This document shows positions 20,901 to 27,922 of a stretch of DNA of 64,000 nucleotides, piece after piece; the stretch's first letter is position 1, and every line of letters begins with the position of its first letter. The translations under genes and the position numbers were made by a program. The stretch covers positions 70,161,371 to 70,225,370 of the forward strand of contig NC_083579.1 of NCBI RefSeq assembly GCF_027579695.1. The letters are read 5' to 3'. The notes under the pieces were generated by a model. It saw nothing but the letters and a program-made list of their open reading frames with translations. It had not been told where the DNA came from and did no database searches. Origin of the DNA: Neoarius graeffei (taxonomy: Eukaryota; Chordata; Actinopteri; Siluriformes; Ariidae).

Positions 20901-21800
20901 ATTTAGAGTCACCAGTTAACCTAACCTGCATGTCTTTGGACTGTGGGGGAAACTGGAGCACCCGGAGGAAACCCATGCAGACACGGGGAGAACATACAAA
21001 CTCCACACAGAAAGGCCCCCGTCAGTCACTGGGCTCGAATCCAGAACCTTCTTGCTGTGAGGCGACAGCGCTAACCACTACACCACCGTGCTGCCCTGTG
21101 AGACGACCCTTTGCTTTAAAAAAAAATAAAGCAGCCTCAGGTACAATGAGTGCAGTTTTATAAGGAAATGAGCTGTAGGTTTTACTGAGCATCTTACAGA
21201 ACCAGCCACAGTGACCCAGTTCTTCTGGATACTTTGACTGTCACACTCGCTTCTTAATTTTGCCCCAAAACCCAGTCGCCTTCATTATGTTTTCTTTTTT
21301 AATCTGAAAAGTGGCCTCTTGTGGAATATGCTACTCAAATACAAACTTTTTTTTCTGTAATATTTAATTTTGTCCCCGCCTTTCGCCCGTAGTCAGCTGG
21401 GATAGGCTCCAGCTTGCCTGCGACCCTGTAGAAGGATAAAGCGGCTAGAGATAATGAGATGAGATGAGATTTAATTTTGTACTGGAAAATGAACATTTGG
21501 AAAACAATGTTTTTGTATTGACTCGATAATGTAGAAGTCATAAAATCGAAATCGATAAAGTTTGTATGAATGAAAAATAAAATAGGGTGCCTCAGACTTT
21601 TGCACAGTACTGTATATCTTTATTAAACGATTTCTTCTTTGGTTAATCGACAGCTACATAGTGGTATTGCAATATTAAAATGGATTTTCTTTTTCTCTTT
21701 CTAGGTGGGACATGATATTGCAGAGGTGAACATCGGACAGCAGGAATACTATTCCTACATCTATTACCCAATCAGCATTAACATAGTGGACTCCAGCTAG
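975..21800 (+). CDS. atp6v1c2: V-type proton ATPase subunit C, C2-like (3' half, six exons)
   Basis: Subunit C is the peripheral-stalk/collar subunit of the cytosolic V1 sector; it bridges V1 to V0 and regulates reversible assembly of the proton pump. Six exons (975-1043, 1446-1538, 1627-1714, 15953-16050, 16145-16274, 21705-21800) have AG/GT borders, compatible phases and together give 190 residues ending in TAG. Diagnostic stretches are [48 protein letters not shown] and [10 protein letters not shown]. The segments [23 protein letters not shown] and [15 protein letters not shown] fit the C2 paralogue better than C1 from memory of the family. The N-terminal half (roughly 190 residues) lies upstream of the window. 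No frameshift or stop is seen, so the gene looks functional. The C-terminal tail (SINIVDSS) differs from the mammalian tail. Assignment to C2 rather than C1 is the less certain part. Confidence 0.9.
1446..1538 (+). CDS. atp6v1c2: atp6v1c2 exon b
   Basis: The acceptor is CCATAG before 1446 and the donor is GTAAGT after 1538. It encodes [16 protein letters not shown] followed by [14 protein letters not shown] and ends in phase 2 (AA of a Lys codon). Confidence 0.92.
1627..1714 (+). CDS. atp6v1c2: atp6v1c2 exon c
   Basis: The acceptor is CTGATAG and the donor is GTGAGT at 1715. It encodes [18 protein letters not shown] and then [12 protein letters not shown] 14.2-kb intron full of mobile elements follows before the next exon. 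Confidence 0.92.
1753..1876 (-). mobile_element. End fragment of a Tc1-type MITE
   Basis: TATACACTCACTGGCC followed by AACATTAACTGAAG-like sequence (read on the minus strand) matches the right end of the degenerate MITE at 14.9-15.9 kb. Only about 120 bp remain, abutting the LINE remnant. Confidence 0.45.
1880..3178 (+). pseudogene. Non-LTR retrotransposon reverse transcriptase remnant
   Basis: Conceptual translation in shifting frames gives an RT palm with [17 protein letters not shown] (motif A), [14 protein letters not shown], and the catalytic box [11 protein letters not shown] (about 2418-2450). It continues [19 protein letters not shown], then [16 protein letters not shown]. This order is that of LINE RTs of the RTE-like or related fish groups. 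Frameshifts near 2240-2280 and 2665 and stops (for example TGA near 2917) show it is dead. No endonuclease domain is visible upstream, so it is 5'-truncated. It lies in the 14.2-kb intron of atp6v1c2. Confidence 0.75.
3907..5493 (+). mobile_element. Tc1-type transposon, family A copy 1
   Basis: The terminal inverted repeats (TIRs) begin CAACCCCGATTCCAAAAAAG and end with its reverse complement, flanked by TA (3905-3906 and 5494-5495). Inner sub-repeats (CATCTCAAAAAAGTTGGGAC) lie inside both ends. Length is 1587 bp, typical of full Tc1. Related copies are at 16485-19770 and 44520-45982. Confidence 0.92.
4259..5273 (+). pseudogene. Tc1 transposase (DD34E), family A, frameshifted
   Basis: It starts at ATG 4259 ([10 protein letters not shown]), with paired N-terminal helix-turn-helix DNA-binding motifs ([15 protein letters not shown]), then the catalytic core. 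Catalytic residues are D in [10 protein letters not shown] in [11 protein letters not shown] and E in SPIENIW; 34 residues separate the last two. Relative to the copy at 44.9 kb, 8 bp are missing near 4395, throwing the frame between the HTH and the GRKTIL region. Downstream is open to TAA at 5271-5273. The protein would act in the nucleus on the TIRs, but this copy cannot make it. Confidence 0.9.
6184..6222. repeat. Short hairpin
   Basis: CTATGAATAAATC and GATTTATTCATAG form a 13-bp stem around a short loop; probably a relic of element ends. The remaining 6223-6510 shows no gene. Confidence 0.5.
6519..7199. mobile_element. TTAA-flanked non-autonomous DNA element
   Basis: TTAA (6515-6518 and 7200-7203) flanks TIRs AGTAGAACTGAAGGCA and TGACTTCAGTTCTCCT (reverse complements with two mismatches). 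TTAA duplications are known for Kolobok and piggyBac. The 681-bp interior has no transposase. CpG-rich parts (6775-7030) could be an old promoter or exon, but I recognise no protein. Confidence 0.75.
7204..7284. repeat. LINE 3'-UTR-like fragment
   Basis: AAGATTCAATATTGCTTTAT and TGTCATTGT..GAATGAAATTCAGTGCACTGCC resemble the 3' UTR of a fish LINE. The fragment is the target of the hAT at 7285. Confidence 0.4.
8174..8698. mobile_element. Tc1/mariner MITE nested in the hAT
   Basis: TIRs CTACCGTTCAAAAGTTCGGG and GTGACCCCAAACTTTTGAAT form inverted ends of a 0.5-kb non-coding element. It lies inside the hAT at 7285-8841 and so is younger than it. Confidence 0.8.
8699..8776. repeat. (TA)n and (CA)n microsatellite
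   Basis: An uninterrupted TA run is followed by a CA run and a short TA run at the right end of the MITE. Long frames across it are low-complexity artefacts. Confidence 0.97.
8862..9329. repeat. (CT)n and (TA)n microsatellites flanking a SINE
   Basis: CT repeats (about 8862-8880) and TA repeats (8884-8904 and 9281-9329) surround the SINE at 8905-9280, which seems to have inserted into a TA tract. Confidence 0.95.
8905..9280 (-). mobile_element. tRNA-derived SINE, copy 1
   Basis: This family starts GGGCGGCACGGTGGTGTAGT. Its head contains an A-box (TGGTGTAGTGG) and a B-box (GGTTCGAGCCC in better copies), the internal RNA polymerase III promoter of tRNA-type SINEs. A roughly 300-bp body follows (TTTGCATGTTCTCCCCGTGT, GGTTAGGTTAACTGGTGACT) and a (GAGAT)n or (GGAT)n tail. 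This copy is reversed and sits in a TA microsatellite. About a dozen full or partial copies occur in the window. Frames through it are not genes. Confidence 0.93.
9596..9975 (+). mobile_element. tRNA-derived SINE, copy 2
   Basis: It is flanked by ATAAATATTGC (9585-9595 and 9976-9986) and has a (GAGAT)n tail. It inserted in the Rex1 3' UTR. Confidence 0.92.
9987..10372 (+). mobile_element. tRNA-derived SINE, copy 3
   Basis: It follows copy 2 directly; its flanks are ATAAATATTGC (9976-9986) and ATAAATACTGC (10373-10383). It ends in (GGAT)n rather than (GAGAT)n and so belongs to another tail subfamily. Confidence 0.92.
11143..11523 (+). mobile_element. tRNA-derived SINE, copy 4
   Basis: The TSD ATATCACAGGGG (11131-11142 and 11524-11535) duplicates part of the hAT terminus, so the SINE came after the hAT. 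It is a full-length copy with well-kept A and B boxes. Confidence 0.93.
11865..11900. repeat. (CTTT)n microsatellite
   Basis: About nine CTTT units lie inside the hAT element. Confidence 0.95.
13173..13527 (-). mobile_element. tRNA-derived SINE, copy 5
   Basis: This reversed copy begins with the tail side CATCCATTATCTGTAACCGC and ends near the tRNA-like head at 13527, directly next to a Tc1-type MITE. 12892-13172 shows only a small (GAGT)n run and no gene. Confidence 0.9.
13533..14349 (+). mobile_element. Internally deleted Tc1-type element
   Basis: TIRs CTCAGCAAAAATAAAAACTT and GTTTTTATTTTTGTTGAG flank 0.8 kb. From about 13830 the frame reads [19 protein letters not shown] and then VARVMGC, stop, TIHNLQ: the helix-turn-helix start of a Tc1 transposase with in-frame stops. 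The catalytic half is deleted. Confidence 0.75.
14433..14801 (+). mobile_element. tRNA-derived SINE, copy 6
   Basis: A perfect 14-bp TSD AACATAGTGCTACT (14419-14432 and 14802-14815) flanks a complete SINE with a GAGATGAGAT tail. This is among the youngest insertions in the window. Confidence 0.95.
14890..15898 (+). mobile_element. Degenerate Tc1-type MITE split by a small hAT
   Basis: The interior (AACTGCTGTTC, GTGTGAAAATCCCTGGAGAT) and right end (GTTCCTATTAAAGTGACCAG, then TGGGTGTAT) match a common fish non-autonomous Tc1 repeat as I recall it. The left end is decayed. A 452-bp hAT MITE interrupts it. Confidence 0.6.
15241..15692. mobile_element. hAT-type MITE
   Basis: Ends CAAGGGCACCGCTAG and CTAACGGCACCCCTG are inverted; the 8-bp TSD GCTTCTGA is perfect (15233-15240 and 15693-15700). 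No coding content. Confidence 0.85.
15953..16050 (+). CDS. atp6v1c2: atp6v1c2 exon d
   Basis: The acceptor is CCATCACCAG and the donor is GTAAAA at 16051. It encodes [15 protein letters not shown] then [17 protein letters not shown], the most conserved block of the family, and ends in phase 2. Confidence 0.95.
16145..16274 (+). CDS. atp6v1c2: atp6v1c2 exon e
   Basis: The acceptor is GGGCCAG and the donor is GTGAGT. It encodes [18 protein letters not shown] and [15 protein letters not shown]. The following 5.4-kb intron holds a Tc1 element split by an hAT element. Confidence 0.95.
17067..18739 (+). mobile_element. hAT element nested in Tc1 copy 2
   Basis: The perfect 8-bp TSD CTCTAGAA (17059-17066 and 18740-18747) flanks TIRs CACTGGTGCCATGGTG and CACCCTGGCACCCCTG. 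It is 1.67 kb long and carries the C-terminal half of a transposase; the BED finger and N-terminal part are missing. Confidence 0.93.
17310..18223 (+). pseudogene. hAT transposase C-terminal half (GTF2IRD2/ZBED5-like)
   Basis: An uninterrupted frame of about 300 codons reads [18 protein letters not shown], then [39 protein letters not shown], and ends with the hAT dimerisation motif [20 protein letters not shown]. This arrangement is shared by hAT (Charlie-type) transposases and host genes derived from them, such as GTF2IRD2. No start codon or BED zinc finger precedes it; the frame opens after an A/T-rich deletion junction near 17310. The long open frame means either recent insertion or little time for decay. 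I regard it as a truncated transposase, not a host gene. Confidence 0.85.
19849..20584 (+). mobile_element. Harbinger-like non-autonomous element
   Basis: Ends TGCTTGT and ACAAGCA are inverted; TTA (19846-19848) and TAA (20585-20587) fit a 3-bp TWA target with one change. The interior has three GTGGCATATCT direct repeats (19974-20006) and a short basic frame from ATG 20229 ([19 protein letters not shown]). No transposase is present. Classification rests on the TSD and short TIRs. Confidence 0.55.
20738..21095 (-). mobile_element. tRNA-derived SINE with an alternative 3' tail, copy 7
   Basis: The TSD TGTGAGATGACCCTTTG (before 20738) is repeated with one mismatch at 21096-21112. The head and first half are the usual SINE. 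The second half is replaced by a different sequence (20738-20880, reverse strand; GGAAGGGCATCCAGTGTAAA) that looks like another LINE's 3' end. Confidence 0.8.
21374..21468 (+). mobile_element. 5'-truncated SINE, copy 8
   Basis: Only the last 95 bp remain (from CCCCGCCTTTCGCCCGTAGT to the GAGAT tail), flanked by ATTTAATTTTGT (21362-21373 and 21469-21480). Confidence 0.92.
21705..21800 (+). CDS. atp6v1c2: atp6v1c2 terminal exon
   Basis: A long pyrimidine tract and CTAG precede 21705. The exon encodes [16 protein letters not shown], then [15 protein letters not shown] and a TAG stop at 21798-21800. The 3' UTR continues to about 22.6 kb. Confidence 0.92.
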   Translation: MGHDIAEVNIGQQEYYSYIYYPISINIVDSS

Positions 21801-22600
21801 CACACACAGACTAAACAGGAACAGACTCATACATCATGCTCATGTGACCTAAGCGATAATTTCAAAACGACAAAACCTACTCTGTGGATGTTATTAGGTT
21901 TTTCACTGGAGGACTTTCAAGACGAATGCAGTGGAAGAATGTAACCAGCAACACAACACACCCAGGGACTGATTGACTGACAGTGGGTGAGAATCCACAC
22001 TTACCCACTGTGTAGTCAAGTTAAAGGAAGTGCAATCTATGATCAGAATTTTTACTCGCTCAGCAAAGCGAGAATGTTGTTTTAGTAGCTGGGGTACAAT
22101 TTGTATTCTGTTTGTTTAATTATGTAAATATGTGTAAATAATCTCAAAAGACTCTGTACAAGATTTAGAAAACCATTGTACACTATTATATTTCATTTCT
22201 TCGGGGAAGATAGTCTGGATCCAAATGGTTAATCGTGTTATAACTATGTTAATGCCATCTGGTGCCCCCTCAATCTCTTTCCCAAATCAGTTAATCAGTC
22301 TGAGGCCACGTTTACCATGAGCACTCCATGACTCCATTCACCTGATTACTTCGCATTTCCTTCAGTTTTGTTATATTGCTCTTTTTTCCACAGGAGAGGA
22401 AAACTAGTCGACGAAACACAGCTCCTGAACCTCAGAGCTCGCCCTAAACATAACTGAGCCTGGGGTTCTATTGCAGGAAGGGTGAACAAAACCTAATAGT
22501 CATAATGTAATATAACATAATTCCAAAATATTTGGTATATGCCAGAATATCAGAAACAGAACTGTTGATTCAGGGAAAAAAATGTTCATACAAGGTTGTA

Positions 22601-22606
22601 AATAAA
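22601..22606 (+). promoter_or_regulatory. Polyadenylation signal, candidate for atp6v1c2
   Basis: AATAAA lies about 800 bases after the stop, followed by a T/G-rich stretch (GTCCTGGTTGTG). It is the first canonical hexamer that fits the 3' UTR. Confidence 0.5.
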
Positions 22607-22804
22607 ACTAATAGTCCTGGTTGTGAATCATTTATTGTGTTGTTCTTCTGCAGTCCATTCTGTGGTATACAATGACATGTGCAATGACATTATGCCAGTA
22701 AGAGGATTCAGCATAACAGAGGTTTCATTTTATTCACATGCGCACAGCTTCTTCAAGGTCGACATCAGTGTGGAAGTCACAAAAGTCAAAGTCCTTCTCG
22801 CACA

Positions 22805-23108
22805 AGGACCTGGTCTTCCCAGGTAGTCTCCCATCCCGGTACTAACCCAGTCCATAAGGCGCACTGGGAGGCGCCGATCTCTGCTTCTATAGCCCTCAGC
22901 TTCTCACCTAGGGTTACAGCGGGGGGCTAGTTCTCTGGTACCCACAAGAGTTTGACTCCCCACTCACATCTGTATTGCAGCATGCCTTGCCAGATGACAG
23001 TAGATACCATTTTTACGATGGTCTTTGATATGACCCGACTGCGAGTAGAACTTGCGATCTCCCAGTCGAGAGGTGGACACGCTAACCACTTGGCCAGCTC
23101 ACAGTCTC
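22805..23108 (-). mobile_element. Second SINE family (tRNA-like head, 5S-like end), copy 1
   Basis: Read on the minus strand, the head GAGCTGGCCAAGTGGTTAGC has an A-box-like motif. The far end (22807-22852) contains GGTTAGTACCGGGATGGGAG and then ACTACCTGGGAA, very like the 3' part of 5S rRNA. A related copy lies at 27655-27922. Confidence 0.65.
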
Positions 23109-23189
23109 AGTGTGGAAGTGTGTGGGATCAAATTCACTGACAAAGTTCTCACTGCAGAGCCAAAGGGCTGCAGTTTAACAGCAGCAGTT

Positions 23190-24022
23190 TCAGGCCAGTG
23201 GCATTACCTCCAGTAACGTTGCCTCCAGTTGCTTCCAGTGGCATTGCCTCAAGTTAACTCCAGTGGCATTGTCTCCAGTGGCATTGCCTCAAGTTGGCTC
23301 AAGTGGCATTGCTTCCAGTGGCACTGCCTCCAGTTGGCTCAAGTGGCACTGCCTCCAGTTGCATCCAGTTTACTGCCTGCACAGTTGGACATTGTGTGAA
23401 CCTGCTGATTTGTGTGATTGTGCCATGGAGACCGTGATCTTTTTGTGCTGGTTGGATGTGTCACCATGCATATTACTATTCAGGGAGGGATATCATTGCC
23501 CAAATCTCACCCTGACTTTAACCTCACCCAAACCCTAAGCTTAAAACAACTGAAATGTTGATTAATCTAACATTCGCTAAGATAAACCAAAGAAAGTGTC
23601 AGCGCATGTGTCGAATACCACTGGCCTGAAACTGCTGCTGTAAAACCGTAGGGGTGTAAAACAGTGGCTCTCAGCTCTGCAATCAGAATAAATGGAAGAG
23701 ATGTTTTTACCATTAAGCTCATTTGGAAGATTTATGAAGCTAACCTGTAGCAAAATTGTCTTAATTTATGTTATTTGGTAAATATATCATTTATTATTAT
23801 TATTATTATTATTTATTTGCCTCCAGTAGCCTCCAGTGGCATTGTCTCCAGTTGCTTCTAGTGGCATTGCCTCAAGTTGACTCCAGTAACATTGCCTCCA
23901 GTGGCACTGCCTCCAGTTGGCTCAAGTGGCATTGCCTCCAGTTGGCTCAAGTGGCATTGCCTCCAGTGGCACTGCCTCCAGTTGGCTCAAGTGGCATTGC
24001 CTCCAGTGGCACTGCCTCCATA
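23190..24022 (+). repeat. Minisatellite based on CAGTGGCATTGCCTC
   Basis: Two blocks (about 23190-23370 and 23818-24022) consist of variants of CCAGTGGCATTGCCTCAAGT and GTTGGCTCAAGTGGC. Between them are about 440 unique bases and a (TTA)n run (23792-23812). Open frames here are repeat artefacts. Confidence 0.85.
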
Positions 24023-24379
24023 TAGTTAGCATACTAGGTTAGTTAGACCATAGTTAGACTTAGATGTGGTTAGATAGTTATTAGTTAGATTGCCATGCCT
24101 GAATTGACAGGGTGTGCCAGCGCGGGAGAGCCGAGCCAAGGGTAACAGGGCTTCATATTCTATTGCATGCATTTACCGTACCTGGATGGTGTACAGTATG
24201 CAGTTTCTGGTTTCTTACCCACAGTCAAGGAATATTCAATGAACTATAAGAGAACATTGTTTTTGATGTTTACAAGCCATCCAGTCTGAAGATTCAAGCA
24301 AGGTCAAAGCGAGGACGTGGAGTCCGACACAGAGTGACTAGCAATGGCAGGATTTCCTCAAACTGGCAGAGTTTCCTTA

Positions 24380-25935
24380 AGCCTCACTCACAACCTGCCA
24401 TAAGTGTTTTGGACACGCACGGGTTGCAGGGTTTGGTAGCTTGCAGCCGTGCCGCAGGTGAACCCAGGGGAAAGTTTGGGGGAGGAGTACGGGCAAAGTA
24501 CTTGTCAAGTACAGGTTGCATGCCTGACTTCTTCGAGGCATGGGAAAAATTGCACCATTAGCCTATGGAAAGCCTATGTCTGATGCACATGATCAGTGTG
24601 TGTTCAGTGAGTGTGGAGTGTGTGAGACTTGCATTTTACCAGTTTCCTGCGCTATGAGTTTGGGCCACACTTGTGAAGCGTATGTGATGCATGTGATTAG
24701 CACGTTACAATCACTCATAACTTGCGTGTGATGCAAGCCAGGAGTGGGTATAAAACCAGCGTGTCTGCAGCATTCTGCATCTGTCTTTCGGCTGAAGAAC
24801 ATTGGATATTTTGTGGGAAAAATTAAAAATTTTTCACTTTAAAGTTTAGAAAATGGGACCCAAGAAGAAGCGAGCAAAAGTGAAGTAACCCAGCCTGAAA
24901 CAGCAGAGGGGGAGGAGGAGGAAGAATTTGATGATGATGGTAGCAGCACCGGCGAGCCCTGCACAGACAGGGAGAAGTATGCCTTCAAGCCAGCAGAAGG
25001 TACAGCACCCCACCAGAGGGATTTTCACAGGTAAATCCACATGCTTTAAACATTCATTTCAGTATCTATATGCTTATGTAATTAATATTTATATGCTGAT
25101 TTTCATGTATGTTTCAGCTAACGACGCCCAGAAGTGAGCACATTGCAGTCCCATCATCACTGTCAGGCCATTGTGCCATGCTCAGTGATGAGGACAAGGA
25201 CATCCCGACACCCCGTCCCACCACTCAGCAGGAGTAGGAGCAGGACATCAGCTCAGAGTCAAAGTGTGTTTCAGTGCCCAAACTGTTGGGCTATTTAGTT
25301 GGGATTTTTTACAGTGTAATAAAATGCGTTATTCCCTTATACTCATGTTTTATTATTTGACATTTGCATGGCAAATTAAACATATACTCAAATAAAAACA
25401 GCAAATCAGGTGGTCTTCTTCCCTTCTACAATGCTACACGCTACACGATCGGTTCCTTGGTTTCTCCCCAATATATATACCCAGAGTCTTGCCCCTCATG
25501 TCGTGTGCAGGTCGCGTGCGCTGCGTGCACACCACACATAGGGGTAGAAAGTGAGATATACTTCTGTCTTGCACACCGCACAAATAGCAAGTGTGGAATA
25601 CTTGTGTAGTATTTCTGAGGCATGTCACTCATACAACGACCGTGCGTCACTCATGAGTCTTACTGTCATTGCAAAAAGCCCCTACTAGTCGTGCTGCTGA
25701 CTTGGTTCAGGCATACAAAAGGAATACAGGTCCCGTACGTACTGTATGCATTCTTGATTTGTTACAAGACCTGTAGAATTTGCATGTGCAGGACCAAAAG
25801 TCTCCACAGGCAGTCTGCGACCTTCTATGGCGCTGAACACATGCAAGTGTCGTGCAAGTCTCAAGCACGGTTTTGCCAATTTTTTTTACCATAGACTGCC
25901 TGTAGCAGCCCGTATGGTGGGTTGTGAGTGAGGCT
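24380..25935 (+). mobile_element. PIF/Harbinger-like element inserted in the nuclease-like gene
   Basis: TTA TSDs (24377-24379 and 25936-25938) flank TIRs AGCCTCACTCACAACCTGCC and GGTGGGTTGTGAGTGAGGCT. Three-bp TWA duplications are the Harbinger hallmark. The interior carries a TATA box (24749-24755), ATG 24853 with a basic start (MGPKKKRAKVK, stop), an acidic stretch in another frame (EGEEEEEFDDDGSSTGEP), a donor at 25031, an acceptor before 25118 and AATAAA at 25318: the outline of a small broken two-exon gene. No DDE transposase is visible. Confidence 0.75.
24749..24755 (+). promoter_or_regulatory. TATA box of the small gene inside the Harbinger-like element
   Basis: TATAAAA lies about 100 bases before ATG 24853, in the sequence GGGTATAAAACCAGC. 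Confidence 0.5.
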
Positions 25936-26012
25936 TTAAAGACAATGACAATAAAACTGAACTGTTCAACTTCTTTGCTGATAAGATCACTGAGATAACA
26001 CCAAATGAGTTA

Positions 26013-26726
26013 GGCCAAGTTTACATTAGACCGTATCTGTCTCGTTTTCTTCGCGGATGCACTGTCCGTTTACATTAAAACGCCTGGAAACGCCGGGAAA
26101 CAGGAATCCGCCAGGGTCCACGTATTCAATCCAGATCGTGTCTGGTCCGGTGCTGTGTAAACATTGAGAATACGCGGATACGCTGTGCTGAGCTCTAGCT
26201 GGCGTCGTCATTGGACAACGTCACTGTGACATCCCCCTTCCTGATTCGCTGGCATTGGTCATGTGACCTGACTGCTGAAAAACGGCGCGGACTTCCTCCT
26301 TGTATCACCTTTCATTAAAGAGTATAAAAGTATGAAAATACTGCAAATACTGATGCAAATACTGCCCATTGTGTAGTTATGATTGTCTTTAGGCTTGCCA
26401 TCCTTCCACTTGCAAGTGGTAAGTGACGCGCATGCCCGACATGCACTGGGATCACACACACAGCGGCTCAGTCCCAAATCACTGCTCGTGCGCTTCACTC
26501 GCGCGCTCTGTGAGCTGCGCAGGGCTGGAGTGCGCACCCTCCAGAGGGCACTCGCTGTTCAGGACAGAGTGATTTGGAGCGCAGGATGCCTGCGGAGCCA
26601 AGCGTATCCGTATATTGGCGTTGCTGTGTGCACGTGAATCGTGTATTGGCGTTGCTGTGTGCACACTAATCGTTTTAAAAACGTTAATCTGATGATCCGC
26701 TGATACGGTCTAATGTAAACCCCACC
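26013..26726. mobile_element. Harbinger-type MITE, second insertion in the nuclease-like gene
   Basis: TTA TSDs (26010-26012 and 26727-26729) flank ends sharing GTTTACATTAGACCGTATC and its complement. It is 714 bp with no coding capacity; short frames in the CpG-rich middle carry no domain. Insert plus TSD (717 bp) is a multiple of three, but it contains stops. Confidence 0.85.
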
Positions 26727-27654
26727 TTAATTGTGACTAAAGAAGAAGAAGCTCTTAGCAACCACAAGAGCAATCTGGGTGGGGTGTCGCCATGCACTCA
26801 TGAAGAAGCTGACACAAGGATGTTTGTGCATGCTTGGGATACAGCAAATGAAGGGAAGCAAGTCTTGATGGTAAAAGCCAGTGACACAGATGTGCTTGTT
26901 ATAGGAGTCAGTGTTCTTCCACTCCTCCAGAAGATTGGTCTGCAGCAGCTGTGGGTGGCCTTTGGCCAAGGACACAAACTGAGGTGGATCCCTGTGCATG
27001 ACCTATACCTGGCTCTTGGACAGGCAAAGAGTAGTGGCATTCTCTTCTTCCATGCCTTTACTGGCTGCGATGTTGTTTCAGCCTTTAGAGGCAAAGGCAA
27101 GAAGACTGCATGGCAACCCTGGGATGTCTATGGTGAGGCCTCTGAGGTTTTTCAGACTCTCAGCCAGTACCCTCCTACCATGAATGATGATAACTTGAAG
27201 GTCCTGGAGAAATACACAGTCTTGATGTATGACAGATCCAGTACCAATGATGAGGCCAGACTTGACATGTTTGTCCACAAACAGAGGCCACATGAAAGCA
27301 TTCCTCCAACTCAGGCGGCTCTACTGCAGCATGTAAAGTGTGCAACCTACTAGGCTGGCTGTATTTGGGCTCAAGCAATCATTCTGCAGCCAGAAATGCA
27401 GAGCCTGGCAGACTGGGGATGGGTTGATGAAGGCAGTTGGTGGGGAATAAAGTGGACAGAGCTATCACCTATTGCAGACAGTTGTCAGCAGCTGACGAAG
27501 TGTGGATGCAAGTCACAATGCCATGGATGATGCAAGTGTTTCCATTTTGGTCTCAAATGCACAGCTTTCTGCAGCTGCAGGTGTCAAGAGTAGCATTGTA
27601 ATATTTTGTAACACCTGGACATAGGTTTGTAATCTAAGTCTAAAGTCCTTCCCA

Positions 27655-27922
27655 CACTGTATGGTGCATTAGGTGGCGCCGATCTCCATTTCTGTAGCCC
27701 TCGGCCTCTCGCCTATTACACAGCTAGGGTTAGAGTGGTGGGCTAGTCTTCTGGTAACCACGAGAGTTTGACTCCCCACTCACATCTGTATTGCAGCGTG
27801 CCTTGCCAGACAGCAGTAAGTACCATTTTCATGATGGTCTTTGGTATGACCCGACCATGAGTAGAACTTACGATCTCCCGATTGAGAGGCAGACATGCTA
27901 ACCACTAGGCCAACTCGCAGTT
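27655..27922 (-). mobile_element. Second SINE family, copy 2
   Basis: It shares GTTTGACTCCCCACTCACAT and CTGTATTGCAGCGTGCCTTG with 22.8-23.1 kb. It lacks the 5S-like end of copy 1. Confidence 0.65.

Larger units (their letters stand above)
19828..21612 (+). mobile_element. Tc1-type MITE, family M copy 1, with three insertions
   Basis: Ends CAGTATTGTGCAAAAGTCTT and GACTTTTGCACAGTACTG are inverted and TA-flanked. Other copies are at 33127-34022 and 50828-51395. This one holds a Harbinger-like element (19849-20584), a SINE with a foreign tail (20738-21095) and a truncated SINE (21374-21468). Confidence 0.85.
24253..27593 (+). pseudogene. PIN/FEN-nuclease-like multicopy family gene with Cys-rich tail, broken
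   Basis: Three segments read in one consistent frame: 24253-24379 (FDVYKPSSLK, RGRGVRHRV, NWQSFL), 25939-26012 (KTELFNFFADKITEI) and from 26730 (PCTHEEADTRMFVHAWD, KASDTDVLVIGV, FHAFTGCDVVSAFRGKGKK, EKYTVLMYDRS, PPTQAALLQHVKCATY). An in-frame TAG at 27351 interrupts it; beyond that the frame continues to a Cys cluster (LTKCGCKSQCHGWCKC, then CSCRC) and a TAG at 27591. The family is widespread and multicopy in fish and cnidarians from memory; I do not know its function. EEAD, SDTD and GCD followed by RGKGKK recall the acidic residues and helical motif of PIN/FEN nucleases; this is inference. The N-terminus before 24253 is not recognisable. Confidence 0.7.

Noticed and set aside
22807-22852. 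Possible 5S rRNA gene
   Set aside because: Only about 45 bases resemble the 3' domain of 5S; the 5' part is absent and a repeat body adjoins it.
23190-24022. CRISPR-like array
   Set aside because: Repeat units vary and adjoin directly without unique spacers; the genome is eukaryotic.
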